Shown one piece after another: positions 8,642 to 16,561 of a DNA stretch of 37,109 nt (its first letter is position 1; each line of letters starts with the position of its first letter). This stretch comes from JAYZAP01 sp964645285 (lineage in GTDB: Bacteria > Pseudomonadota > Alphaproteobacteria > JAAXGF01). A program made the translations under genes and the position numbers. Location: assembly GCA_964645285.1 (NCBI GenBank), contig CAZYDR010000028.1:1-37109 (forward strand). The letters are read 5' to 3'. The notes under the pieces were generated by a model that saw only the letters and a list, made by a program, of their open reading frames with translations, was not told the origin of the DNA and made no database searches.

Positions 8642-9859
8642 ATGCCCGAGCGGACGTTTCACTGGCCCGAAGGGCACTGGGACTGGCTGATCCATCTGTC
8701 GCACCAGCACGGGGTGCGTTGTGGCGAGCTGATTTTCGTCGGCGGCCAGGTCGACAAAGACATGGCCGGCCTGCGCCTCAACCCCTATGACCTAGCGGCC
8801 CAGACCGCCACGGCGGTGCGCCATATCGGTACGGTGCTGGCCGGCTTCGACGTCGGCCTCAAGGACGTGGTCAAGCTGGTCGCTTTCTACGTCAATGACG
8901 GCGGCGTCGATGAGCGGGCGTTTCTCGCCGATATCGGCCGTCACCTGGTGGATCACGGCGTCGAGACCGGCCCGGCCATAACCCTGGTGCCGTTGCCCTG
9001 GCTGGCCTATCCGGAAATGCTGGTCGAGATCGAGGCCGTTACCATGGTGGGCGACGGCAAGCGAACTACGGCCAACCCGCCCGAACTCATGCCGCTGCCG
9101 ACGCCGTTCAACCACGGCCTGCGCCGCGGCGAGCATCTCTGGATCGGTGGCCAGACGCCCCATGACGCCGACGGCGCGCTACGCCACTCCGGCGACATGG
9201 TGGCCCAGACCAAGGTGGTCATGGACAACATGAGCCTGGTCCTGGCCGCCATGGGCGCCGACGTCAATGACGCCATCAAGTTCAACATCTGGTTCCGGGG
9301 CGACGGTACCGTCGATTCCTGGACTGACGCGGCAGTGGCGCGGGGCGAGTACTTCAACAATACCGGCCCGCCGGCCACCGGCCTGCCGACACCGAACCTG
9401 CCGGCCGGGGAAATGACCCGGGTCGAGGTCTGGGCCATGCGGGCGGAAGACGGTTCATACATCCCGCGCCAGTACGCCTGGCCCGAGGGCACCTGGGACT
9501 GGCCCATTCCCTTGCCCTACCAGATGGGCGTCAAATGCCGCGATGTGGTGGTGGTCGGCGGCCAGGTTCCCCTCGATGCCAAGGGCGCGGTCATGGACCC
9601 GGGCGAGCTGCTCGACCAGACCCGCCGGACCATGGAATTCATCCGCCGCGTGCTGGCCGAGTTCGATCTGACCATGGACGATATGGTCAAGCAGAACGCT
9701 TTCTATAAGGGCGAGACCGGACCGGATGTTATCGTCGCCAATCAGGCCCTGCGCTCGTCCTACTACAGCGAGCCCGCCGGCGCCTCGACGGGCATCCCGT
9801 TGGCTTTCCTGACACAGGATGATTTGATGATCGAAATCGAAATTATCGCCATGATGTGA
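8642..9859 (+). CDS. Three tandem RidA/YjgF-fold domains in one protein
   Basis: A 405-residue protein made of three Rid domains: about 5-137, 150-268 and 278-405. Domains 1 and 3 are closest, sharing WPEGxWDW, GVxC and VGGQVxxD. Domain 2 keeps the WIGGQTPHD strand. Single Rid proteins are about 115-130 residues and normally trimerise, so this chain could fold as a covalent trimer. RidA-type deaminases use an Arg near the C-terminal strand (PARxxVEV). The equivalent places read GPAITLV (110-116), PPATGLPT (243-250) and GASTGIP (380-386), so all three sites appear to lack it. Deamination of 2-aminoacrylate is therefore unlikely; another hydrolytic or binding role is possible. The start at ATG 8642 has AGGAGGAG upstream. 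First gene of the plus-strand operon. Confidence 0.88.
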   Translation: MPERTFHWPEGHWDWLIHLSHQHGVRCGELIFVGGQVDKDMAGLRLNPYDLAAQTATAVRHIGTVLAGFDVGLKDVVKLVAFYVNDGGVDERAFLADIGRHLVDHGVETGPAITLVPLPWLAYPEMLVEIEAVTMVGDGKRTTANPPELMPLPTPFNHGLRRGEHLWIGGQTPHDADGALRHSGDMVAQTKVVMDNMSLVLAAMGADVNDAIKFNIWFRGDGTVDSWTDAAVARGEYFNNTGPPATGLPTPNLPAGEMTRVEVWAMRAEDGSYIPRQYAWPEGTWDWPIPLPYQMGVKCRDVVVVGGQVPLDAKGAVMDPGELLDQTRRTMEFIRRVLAEFDLTMDDMVKQNAFYKGETGPDVIVANQALRSSYYSEPAGASTGIPLAFLTQDDLMIEIEIIAMM

Positions 9860-9905
9860 TAGATTAATAAACATCTGTAATATTAAGTAAATACGGAGAA
9901 ATATC

Positions 9906-11381
9906 ATGCGTGTCGTCGTTGCCATGATGAGTCACGAAACCAATACCTTCTCGCCGGTGCCGACGCCGTTATCGAGCTTCGGACCCGGCGGTCCGGCCTA
10001 TGGTCAGGGGGTCGTCGACGCCTATGGCGGCACCAATACCTGCCTTGCCGCCTTCCTCGATATCTTCAAGGAAGCCGGCGGCGATATCGTCACCCCCATC
10101 GCCGGTACCGCCATGCCCAGCGCGCCGGTCGAGGCCGAGGCCTACCAGACCATGTCCGACGCCATTTGCGAGGAGATCGACAAGGGTTGCGACGTGCTCT
10201 GCCTCGAACTCCACGGCGCCATGGTGGCCGAGACCACCGACGATGGCGAGGGCACCTTGCTCAAGCGCATTCGCACCATGCGGCCCGATCTGCCCATCGC
10301 CGTGGCCCTCGACCTTCACGCCAACATCACCGACGACATCATGGACAACTGCACGGTGCTGACCGGCTACAAGACCTATCCCCATATCGACACCTACAGC
10401 ACCGGGGCGCGGGCCGGCGAAATCCTGCGGCGCGCTCTGGAGGGTTCGATCAAGCCGGTCATGGCCTGGGGCCGCCAACCCATGCTGGCCCATACCCTGT
10501 GCATGAACACGGCGGTCAGCCCCATGAAGGATCTGATCGACCGCGGTCTCGAGGCCGAGGCCCGCGACGTGCTCGATGTTTCGGTGTTCGGCGGCTTTCC
10601 CCTGGCCGACATTCCCCGGCCCGGCCTTTCCGTGGTGGTGGTGGCCGATGGCGACCAGGCGGCGGCCCGGGCCACCGCCGATGGTATCCTCGCCGAGGCC
10701 TGGGACAAGCGCGTCGATTTCGTCTGGGATTCAGAACCCTTATCGAGGTCCGTGGCCAAGGCGAAAATGTTTACGGAAGGTCCGATCCTGCTCATCGACC
10801 ACGCCGACAACTGCGCCTCGGGCGGTACCGAGGACACCACCGCCGTGCTCGCCGAGATCATGCGCCAGGGCCTCGATGACGTGGCGGTGTTCGCCATTCG
10901 CGACGCCGAGGCGGTCGAGGCGCTGATCGCGGCCGGCGTCGGCTCCACGGTAACCCTGCCGATCGGCGGCAAGGTCGATATGCCGACCATTCAGCGCAAG
11001 GGTGAACCGATCGAGGTCACCGGTCGGGTGCGCGCCATCACCGACGGCCAGTTCACCGTCACCGGGCCGATGATGACCGGCACCCGCGCCCATCTCGGGC
11101 GCACGGTGGTGCTCGATACCGGCAAGATCGAGATCGTCATCACCGAGAGCAATCACGAACCCTGGGACCTGGGCTGTTTCCGCTCGGTCGGCATCGAGCC
11201 GACCCACAAGCGCTACCTCATGCTCAAGTCGCGGGTCCACTACCGCGCCGGGTTCGAGCCCATCGCCAAGCACATCATCGAATGCGACGGCGTCGGCGTG
11301 ACCAGTTCCGACTACAGCCTGTTCCCCTTCGAGAAGGTCGAGCGCCCGGCCTATCCCCTGGACGTCGATATGGCGTTGTAG
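9906..11381 (+). CDS. M81 family metallopeptidase, MlrC-like
   Basis: A 491-residue protein of the MlrC family, known from microcystin degradation where MlrC cleaves the linear tetrapeptide. Most homologues have unknown substrates. Motifs seen are SHETNTFSP (His10, Glu11), LELHGAM (His103), LDLHANITDD (Asp136, His138), YKTYPHIDTYSTG (His160, Asp162) and DHADNCASGGTEDTT in the C-terminal domain. The His/Asp positions are those expected to hold zinc. The length and two-domain layout match the family, and no signal peptide is seen, so it is probably cytoplasmic. It begins 46 bases after the RidA fusion with GGAG before ATG 9906, and its stop TAG shares one base with the next start. A role in hydrolysing an amide or peptide-like substrate of the same pathway is inference. 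Confidence 0.9.
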   Translation: MRVVVAMMSHETNTFSPVPTPLSSFGPGGPAYGQGVVDAYGGTNTCLAAFLDIFKEAGGDIVTPIAGTAMPSAPVEAEAYQTMSDAICEEIDKGCDVLCLELHGAMVAETTDDGEGTLLKRIRTMRPDLPIAVALDLHANITDDIMDNCTVLTGYKTYPHIDTYSTGARAGEILRRALEGSIKPVMAWGRQPMLAHTLCMNTAVSPMKDLIDRGLEAEARDVLDVSVFGGFPLADIPRPGLSVVVVADGDQAAARATADGILAEAWDKRVDFVWDSEPLSRSVAKAKMFTEGPILLIDHADNCASGGTEDTTAVLAEIMRQGLDDVAVFAIRDAEAVEALIAAGVGSTVTLPIGGKVDMPTIQRKGEPIEVTGRVRAITDGQFTVTGPMMTGTRAHLGRTVVLDTGKIEIVITESNHEPWDLGCFRSVGIEPTHKRYLMLKSRVHYRAGFEPIAKHIIECDGVGVTSSDYSLFPFEKVERPAYPLDVDMAL

Positions 11382-12037
11382 TGCGCCATTTTGCCTGGCT
11401 CATTGTCGTAGGCTGGCTCGCCGCCTGTGCCTCAGGCTCTCAGCTGCCGCCAGTTGACGGGGGCGAGCCGGCACAGGGTATCTATGTCTATAGCAACGGC
11501 TGGCACACCAGCATTGTATTGCCGCGCCAGGTGCTGCCGCCGGGGCTGGTTCCCGAGGCCGGGGATTTTCCAGGGGCTGCGTTTCTCGAGTTCGGCTGGG
11601 GTGACCGCGAGTTCTATCCGTCCCCGGACCCTGATTTAAGCGTGACGCTGGCTGCCGCCTTGACGCCGACGCCGGCGGTCATGCATGTCGCCGGCTTGCC
11701 GCGGCCGCCGCGGGACCACTACGCCGACGTCGATGTGTTGGCCATGGATTTGAGCGCGGCGGCGTTCGAACGCCTGGTCACACGGATCGACGCCAGCTTC
11801 GACCGGCCCGAGGCCGGCCGTGCCGATCACCTGGCCCAAGGTCTCTACCACGACAGCTGGTTCTATCCCGCCCACAGCGAGTTTCATCTGTTCAATACCT
11901 GCAACACCTGGACCGCCGACGTGCTGACAGCCGCCGGGGTCGGCGCCTCCCTTTCCGGCGTCAACCGGGCGGATGACCTGATGGACCGGCTGCGCGATCT
12001 GCCGAACGTGACTCAGATAGCCAGGGAGCCTAATTGA
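11381..12037 (+). CDS. DUF2459 family lipoprotein
   Basis: A 218-residue protein from GTG 11381, overlapping the MlrC stop codon by one base (taGTG), which suggests translational coupling. The N-terminus RHFAWLIVVGWLAAC is a lipoprotein signal with lipobox LAAC and the acylated Cys at residue 16, so the mature protein should be membrane-anchored in the periplasm or outer membrane. The body matches DUF2459 (TIGR02117 type): YVYSNGWHTSIVLP, FLEFGWGDREFY, LTPTPAVMHVAGL and FHLFNTCNTWTADVL, with conserved His and Cys residues that resemble a papain/NlpC-like arrangement. Its biochemical role is unknown. The frame continues upstream to 11282 within mlrC, but only the GTG start yields the signal peptide. 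Confidence 0.85.
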   Translation: MRHFAWLIVVGWLAACASGSQLPPVDGGEPAQGIYVYSNGWHTSIVLPRQVLPPGLVPEAGDFPGAAFLEFGWGDREFYPSPDPDLSVTLAAALTPTPAVMHVAGLPRPPRDHYADVDVLAMDLSAAAFERLVTRIDASFDRPEAGRADHLAQGLYHDSWFYPAHSEFHLFNTCNTWTADVLTAAGVGASLSGVNRADDLMDRLRDLPNVTQIAREPN

Positions 12038-12110
12038 GGGGCTTGCCCGCGCCACGCGCCGGGTCCAACATTGTTCAATCGAGTAATCGCTTTTCAGGAG
12101 GGCTGGCGCC

Positions 12111-13553
12111 ATGACTGCCACGACATGTATTCGCAATGCCGACTGGGTTATCGGCTGGGACGCCGAGGCCGAGAGTCATCAGTACCTGCAGGGCGCCGAT
12201 GTGGTGTTCGCCGGCGATGCCATTACCTTCGTCGGCAAGGGCTACGACGGCGCGGCGGATACCGAGATCGACGGCGCCGGGCGCTGCGTCATGCCGGGCC
12301 TGATCGATATCCACAACCACACCTCGACCATGCCGGTATTCAAGGGCATACGCGAGGAACTGGGCAATCCCAAATTCTACATGAGCGCTCTCTACGACGG
12401 CTGGAACCTGTTCGCCCCCGAGCCCGAAGACAAGGCATGGAACGCCCGTTTCGCCTATTGCGAACTGCTGCTGTCCGGGGTCACTACGGCGGTCGATATG
12501 TGCGATCCGTTTCCTGGCTGGCTCGAAGCCATGGCCGACAGCGGCCTGCGCGGCTACCTGTCGCCGTTCTACGCCTCGGCCCGGTGGTATTCCGACAACG
12601 GCTACCAGCTTAAATACGATTGGGCCGAGGACGGCGGCAAGGCGGCCTTCGACCGCGCCTTCGCGGCCATGGACGAGGCCCGCGGCCACAATTCGGGCCG
12701 CCTGTCAGCCATGGTGACGCCGGGCACCATCGACACCTGCACGCCCGAGCTGATGCAGGACAGCCTGGCAGCGGCCGAGGAGCGCGACCTGCCGTACCAG
12801 CTTCACGCCGGCGAGTCGGCCATGGAATTCCTCGAAATGACCCGGCGCCACGGCAAGAGCCAGATCCAATGGCTCCATGAGCTGGGTATCCTGGGGCCGC
12901 GCACCACCATTGGTCACGGCATCTTCCTCGACCATCATTCGTGGATGCATTGGTCGGGTCGCGACGACATTCGCCTGCTGGCGGAGAGCGGTACCTCGGT
13001 GGCCCATTGCCCGACCGTGTTCAGCCGTTATGGCATCACCCTGGAGAACTTCGGCGCCTATATCGATGCCGGCATCAACCTGGGTATCGGCACCGATTGC
13101 CATCCCCACAACATGATCGAGGAAATGCGCCACGCGGCGGTCATGGGCCGGGTCGCGGCCGAGGACATGTACGCCTTCAAGACCGCCGACGTGTTCCATG
13201 CCGCCACCATCGGCGGGGCCAAGGCCTTGTTGCGGGACGATATTGGCCGTCTTGCCCCGGGCGCCAAGGCGGACATCGTCCTCGTCGATGTTACCGACCC
13301 ATCCATGCGGCCGGTCTACGATCCCGTGCGTTGCCTGATCTATACGGCGGCCGACCGGGCGGTGCGCAATGTCTATGTCGATGGTATACAGGTGGTCGAC
13401 GATCACCGGGTCGTCGGCCTCGACTTCGACGAGGCGGCGGATCACGTCAGCGACACCCAACGGCGAATTCTCGACAAGGTGCCGTCCCGTGATCATCAGG
13501 GCCGGCGCGCCGACGAACTTTCGCCGTTAACCTTTCCCCTGGCCGGCAGTTGA
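12111..13553 (+). CDS. Metal-dependent amidohydrolase (ATZ/TRZ, cytosine-deaminase-like)
   Basis: A 480-residue amidohydrolase-superfamily enzyme. The TIM-barrel metal motifs are complete: GLIDIHNHT (His68, His70), QLHAGES (His232), IGHGIFLDHH (His269) and GTDCHP (Asp329). The mononuclear, ATZ/TRZ-like pattern usually marks deaminases or dechlorinases of N-heterocycles, or S-adenosylhomocysteine/methylthioadenosine deaminase-like enzymes. The C-terminal beta-sandwich with GRLAPGAKADIVLVD is present. The start at ATG 12111 has AGGAGGG 11 bases upstream. Lying in the same strand as the RidA fusion and MlrC homologue, it probably hydrolyses a C-N bond of a nitrogenous compound, but I cannot assign the substrate. 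Confidence 0.9.
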   Translation: MTATTCIRNADWVIGWDAEAESHQYLQGADVVFAGDAITFVGKGYDGAADTEIDGAGRCVMPGLIDIHNHTSTMPVFKGIREELGNPKFYMSALYDGWNLFAPEPEDKAWNARFAYCELLLSGVTTAVDMCDPFPGWLEAMADSGLRGYLSPFYASARWYSDNGYQLKYDWAEDGGKAAFDRAFAAMDEARGHNSGRLSAMVTPGTIDTCTPELMQDSLAAAEERDLPYQLHAGESAMEFLEMTRRHGKSQIQWLHELGILGPRTTIGHGIFLDHHSWMHWSGRDDIRLLAESGTSVAHCPTVFSRYGITLENFGAYIDAGINLGIGTDCHPHNMIEEMRHAAVMGRVAAEDMYAFKTADVFHAATIGGAKALLRDDIGRLAPGAKADIVLVDVTDPSMRPVYDPVRCLIYTAADRAVRNVYVDGIQVVDDHRVVGLDFDEAADHVSDTQRRILDKVPSRDHQGRRADELSPLTFPLAGS

Positions 13554-13728
13554 CGTCACTTTCATGGCTAACGGGTTGAATTAGCACGTATTGCGTTGCT
13601 CAAAATGTAATTTATGGTGCGTCGAACCCGCGCTTGTCCCGGCATTGCTGCTTTGGCTTGCCAAGCGCCATGTCGCCGTGCCAAATGCGTCTCCCGAAAA
13701 TACAGGCGAATTGGTCGAGAGGGACGCT

Positions 13729-14628
13729 ATGAATGTCGGAATTATCGGCTTGGGCAACATCGGCAGTGCGTTGGCCGCCAACCTGCTTCGCGCGGGTTTC
13801 TCGCTGACGGTTCACGACCTGCGGCGCGAGGCCGCCGAGTCGCTCATCGCCGCCGGCGCTACCTGGGCCGACAGCGCCCGGGCCACGGCCGAGGGCGCCG
13901 ATTTTCTTATCACCTCTCTGCCCTCGCCAGCGGTTGTCTCGGCGGTCATGGAAGGGCCCGACGGCGTGCTCGCCCATCTCCGCTCCGGCGCCATTTGGGT
14001 CGAGATGACCACCACCGACGGCGACGAGGTCAAGCGTTTGGCGGCACTGGCTGAAGAACGTGGCATTATCACTGTCGAGGCTCCCGTGACCTGCGGTGTC
14101 GAACGGGCTATTACAGCCGACATCACGCTCATCGTCGGCGGCGATGCGGGCCATATCGAGGCCTGCAAGCCGGTATTCGACGCGGTCTGCTCCAAGGTCG
14201 TCCACACCGGTTCCCTGGGCAGTGCCAGCGTGGCCAAGCTGATTACCAACATGTTCGCCTTCATCCACCTGTGGGCCATGGGCGAGGGCCTGATGCTGGG
14301 CAAGAAGGCCGGCATCGACGTCGGCACCACTCTCGACGCCATCAAGGCGAGCTACGGCAACAGCTTCGTCGCCGAGAACGAAGCCAAGTTCATCCTCGAC
14401 GGCAGCTACGACGTGGGCTTCACCATGGCCCTGGCCGCCAAGGATCTTCATCTGGCCTATGAACTGGGCCGCCAGCTGGGCGTGCCGTTGGAACTCGGCG
14501 GCTTGGCCGAGCAAATTTTCCAGCGCGCCCGCGCCCAATACGGCGACGACGCCCAGTCAACCCAGGTGGTCAAACTGCTGGAAGATACCGTCGGCACCGA
14601 CCTGCGCCATCCGGGCTATGTAAATTAG
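13729..14628 (+). CDS. NAD(P)-dependent beta-hydroxyacid dehydrogenase (3-hydroxyisobutyrate dehydrogenase family)
   Basis: A 299-residue protein with the N-terminal Rossmann motif GLGNIGSALAANLL (7-20), a family-length all-helical C-terminal domain and the catalytic Lys170/Asn174 in GSASVAKLITN. The substrate-binding block, normally DAPVSGG, reads EAPVTCG (117-123), a departure that suggests a substrate other than 3-hydroxyisobutyrate or tartronate semialdehyde. Members reduce or oxidise beta-hydroxyacids; imine reductases are also distant relatives. The frame extends upstream to 13591, but homology and an AGAGGGA ribosome-binding site support ATG 13729. A 175-base gap separates it from the amidohydrolase, so it may have its own promoter. 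Confidence 0.9.
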   Translation: MNVGIIGLGNIGSALAANLLRAGFSLTVHDLRREAAESLIAAGATWADSARATAEGADFLITSLPSPAVVSAVMEGPDGVLAHLRSGAIWVEMTTTDGDEVKRLAALAEERGIITVEAPVTCGVERAITADITLIVGGDAGHIEACKPVFDAVCSKVVHTGSLGSASVAKLITNMFAFIHLWAMGEGLMLGKKAGIDVGTTLDAIKASYGNSFVAENEAKFILDGSYDVGFTMALAAKDLHLAYELGRQLGVPLELGGLAEQIFQRARAQYGDDAQSTQVVKLLEDTVGTDLRHPGYVN

Positions 14629-14687
14629 CGACCCCTTCGGCGCGTTGTGCTATTGAAGCCGTCCCGTCCCGCGCCATCATCATTGCC

Positions 14688-15524
14688 ATGTTCATTCAAA
14701 CCGAAACCACCGACCTCGACCATGTCCTGAAGTTTCTGCCTGGCCGTCCCGTGCTCGACGGCGAGGCCATGACCTTTGGCGATGAGGCGGCGGCCCAGCT
14801 TTCGCCGCTGGCGGCCCGGCTGTTCCAACTCGAGGCGGTCTCCGAGGTCGCCCTCGACGGCGAAGCGGTTATCGTGAGCAAGACGCCGGATGCCGACTGG
14901 CAGCTCCTCAAACCGGCCGTCTTCGGCGTCATCATGGAGCATTTTCTGGCCGACAAGCCGATCCTGGTCGATGGCAACGAAATTCTCGAAGCCGACGTCC
15001 GCGCCCTGATCGACGAGCGCATTCGCCCCGGTATCGCCGCCGAGGGCGGCGATATCCTATTTTACGGCGTGAGCGATGGGGTGGCGCGGCTGGAACTGGT
15101 CAACAGGGGTCTTGCCGCGCCAGCCTTCAGTTTTCAAATCCGGGTTGAAAACACCATTCGCCACTATCTGCCCGATGTCGCCGCCGTCGAGTTCGTCCGC
15201 GCATCGCCGCCGACGCCGCTGCCGGTGGAGAAGCCGCACAGCACCCTCGATCTCGACGATCCCGAAACCGTGGCGGTCAAGACCCTGCTCGACGAGCAGA
15301 TCAATCCGGCGGTCGCCGCCCATGGCGGTTACATCGCCCTGATCGCCGTCGAGGATCATGTGGTTCATCTCAGCCTGGAAGGCGGCTGTCAGGGCTGCGG
15401 CATGGCCGACGTCACCCTGCGCGAAGGGGTCGCGGCGGCAATCCTGGACCAGGTGCCGAGCATCACCGACGTGCGCGACGCCACCGACCACGCCAGTGGG
15501 ACCAATCCCTATTACCGGCCCTGA
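14688..15524 (+). CDS. NifU/Nfu-family Fe-S scaffold protein with a duplicated, degenerate NifU domain
   Basis: A 278-residue protein, longer than the usual Nfu of about 185-190. Order: an Nfu_N domain (1-87, with MFIQTE and KFLPGRPVL), a NifU-like domain (about 103-170) and a second NifU domain (about 193-266). The last one has the Fe-S binding pair Cys234/Cys237 in GGCQGCG and the NfuA-like ending DATDHASGTNPYY. In the middle domain the matching stretch reads NRGLAAPAFSFQI, with no cysteine. Nfu proteins carry and deliver [4Fe-4S] clusters. The middle domain may be a structural or target-binding copy. It is 59 bases downstream of the dehydrogenase and probably functions independently of it. 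ATG 14688 matches the family start. Confidence 0.88.
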   Translation: MFIQTETTDLDHVLKFLPGRPVLDGEAMTFGDEAAAQLSPLAARLFQLEAVSEVALDGEAVIVSKTPDADWQLLKPAVFGVIMEHFLADKPILVDGNEILEADVRALIDERIRPGIAAEGGDILFYGVSDGVARLELVNRGLAAPAFSFQIRVENTIRHYLPDVAAVEFVRASPPTPLPVEKPHSTLDLDDPETVAVKTLLDEQINPAVAAHGGYIALIAVEDHVVHLSLEGGCQGCGMADVTLREGVAAAILDQVPSITDVRDATDHASGTNPYYRP

Positions 15525-15525
15525 T

Positions 15526-15546
15526 GGGCTGGCATGAGCCCGTTTT
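15526..15546 (+). terminator. Weak hairpin after the NifU-family gene
   Basis: GGGCT (15526-15530) can pair with AGCCC (15537-15541) over a six-base loop, followed by GTTTT. It lies just after the NifU-family stop and before the convergent MBL gene. The stem is only five pairs and the T tract four, so termination is possible but weakly supported. Confidence 0.35.
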
Positions 15547-16441
15547 AGGAACTTAGCGAATAGGTGCCGGCCTCGGTCGGTTCGCCTTCGCAGGCGGCGC
15601 GGCCGTCTTCGACCATGTGGATGAGGTGGGCGAGGACCGAGCGCGCCGCCGCCGGGTGGAGGCCGCGGTCGATATCCGGATACATGGCCTCGACCATGGC
15701 TGGTATGGCGCCGATGCTACGGCCCAGGCAGTCGGTGATTTGACGTTCGCGGTCCTGGCGGTGGGCGACAAAGGCCTCGACAAAGGGCTTGGGGTCGGTG
15801 ATCGGCGCCCCGTGGGTCGGCCAATAAACCTGGTCGTCGCGTGCCAGCAGTTTTTGCAGGCTGGCGAAATAGTCACCCATGTGGCCGTCGGGCGGCGAGA
15901 TCACCGACGTTGACCAGCCCATGACATGATCGCCGCTGAACAGGGCGTTCTCTTCGGCCAGGCCGAAGCACAGATGATTGGAGGTATGGCCCGGCGTGTG
16001 GACCGCTTCCAGGGTCCAGCCCTCGCCGGCGATGATATCGCCGTCGCCGACGGTAACATCGGGCACGAAGTCGTGGTCGCCGCCTTCCTCCACGCTACCC
16101 GCCGCGCTGCCGCCATGAGGTCCGAAGCCGTAGGTCTTGGCGCCGGTGGCGGCGGCGATCAGCCGGGCCGCCGGCGAATGGTCGAGGTGAGTGTGGGTGA
16201 TGATCTGATGGCTGATGGTTTTACCCTCGAGGGCCGCCAGGATCGCGTCCACGTGTTCAGGCAGTTCGGGCCCCGGGTCGATGACCGCGACCGTGCCGCG
16301 CCCGACAATGTAGGTGCCGGTACCGTGGAAGGTGAATGAACTCGGATTCGGCGCGATGACGCGGCGGATCAGCGGCGAGACCTGGTCGGCGACGCCGTAC
16401 TCGAAGGTCAAATCAAAATTGAAGGGTATTTTGGCGGCCAC
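15545..16441 (-). CDS. MBL-fold metallo-hydrolase (LACTB2-like)
   Basis: A 298-residue metallo-beta-lactamase-fold hydrolase. The zinc motif THTHLDH (His83, His85, Asp87, His88), HTPGHTSNH (His152), SGDHVMGW (Asp171) and WPTHGAPI (His210) are complete. The C-terminal 80 residues (DRERQITDCL... to the end) look like the winged-helix domain of LACTB2-like proteins, which includes endoribonucleases and thioesterase-like enzymes; beta-lactamase activity is not expected. It converges on the NifU-family gene (stops 20 bases apart) and lies downstream of ctrA on the same strand, but a terminator separates them. A weak GGAG (gcaGGAGccgcc) lies ahead of ATG 16441. Confidence 0.9.
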   Translation of the reverse strand: MAAKIPFNFDLTFEYGVADQVSPLIRRVIAPNPSSFTFHGTGTYIVGRGTVAVIDPGPELPEHVDAILAALEGKTISHQIITHTHLDHSPAARLIAAATGAKTYGFGPHGGSAAGSVEEGGDHDFVPDVTVGDGDIIAGEGWTLEAVHTPGHTSNHLCFGLAEENALFSGDHVMGWSTSVISPPDGHMGDYFASLQKLLARDDQVYWPTHGAPITDPKPFVEAFVAHRQDRERQITDCLGRSIGAIPAMVEAMYPDIDRGLHPAAARSVLAHLIHMVEDGRAACEGEPTEAGTYSLSS

Positions 16442-16498
16442 CGGCGGCTCCTGAATAAATGAAGAGCGATATTATGCGACGACGCCCGGCGCCGGGCC

Positions 16499-16531
16499 AA
16501 ACAAAACGGGCGCCGGATGGCTCCGGCGCCC
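16499..16531 (-). terminator. Rho-independent terminator downstream of ctrA
   Basis: On the minus strand a nine-pair perfect stem, GGGCGCCGG and CCGGCGCCC (forward 16508-16516 and 16523-16531), encloses a six-base loop and is followed by GTTTTGTTT. It lies 31 bases after the ctrA stop in the direction of transcription. This is a textbook intrinsic terminator and should separate ctrA from the MBL gene. Confidence 0.85.
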
Positions 16532-16561
16532 GCTTCTGGTCTTTTATGGTGTGTGGCTGTC

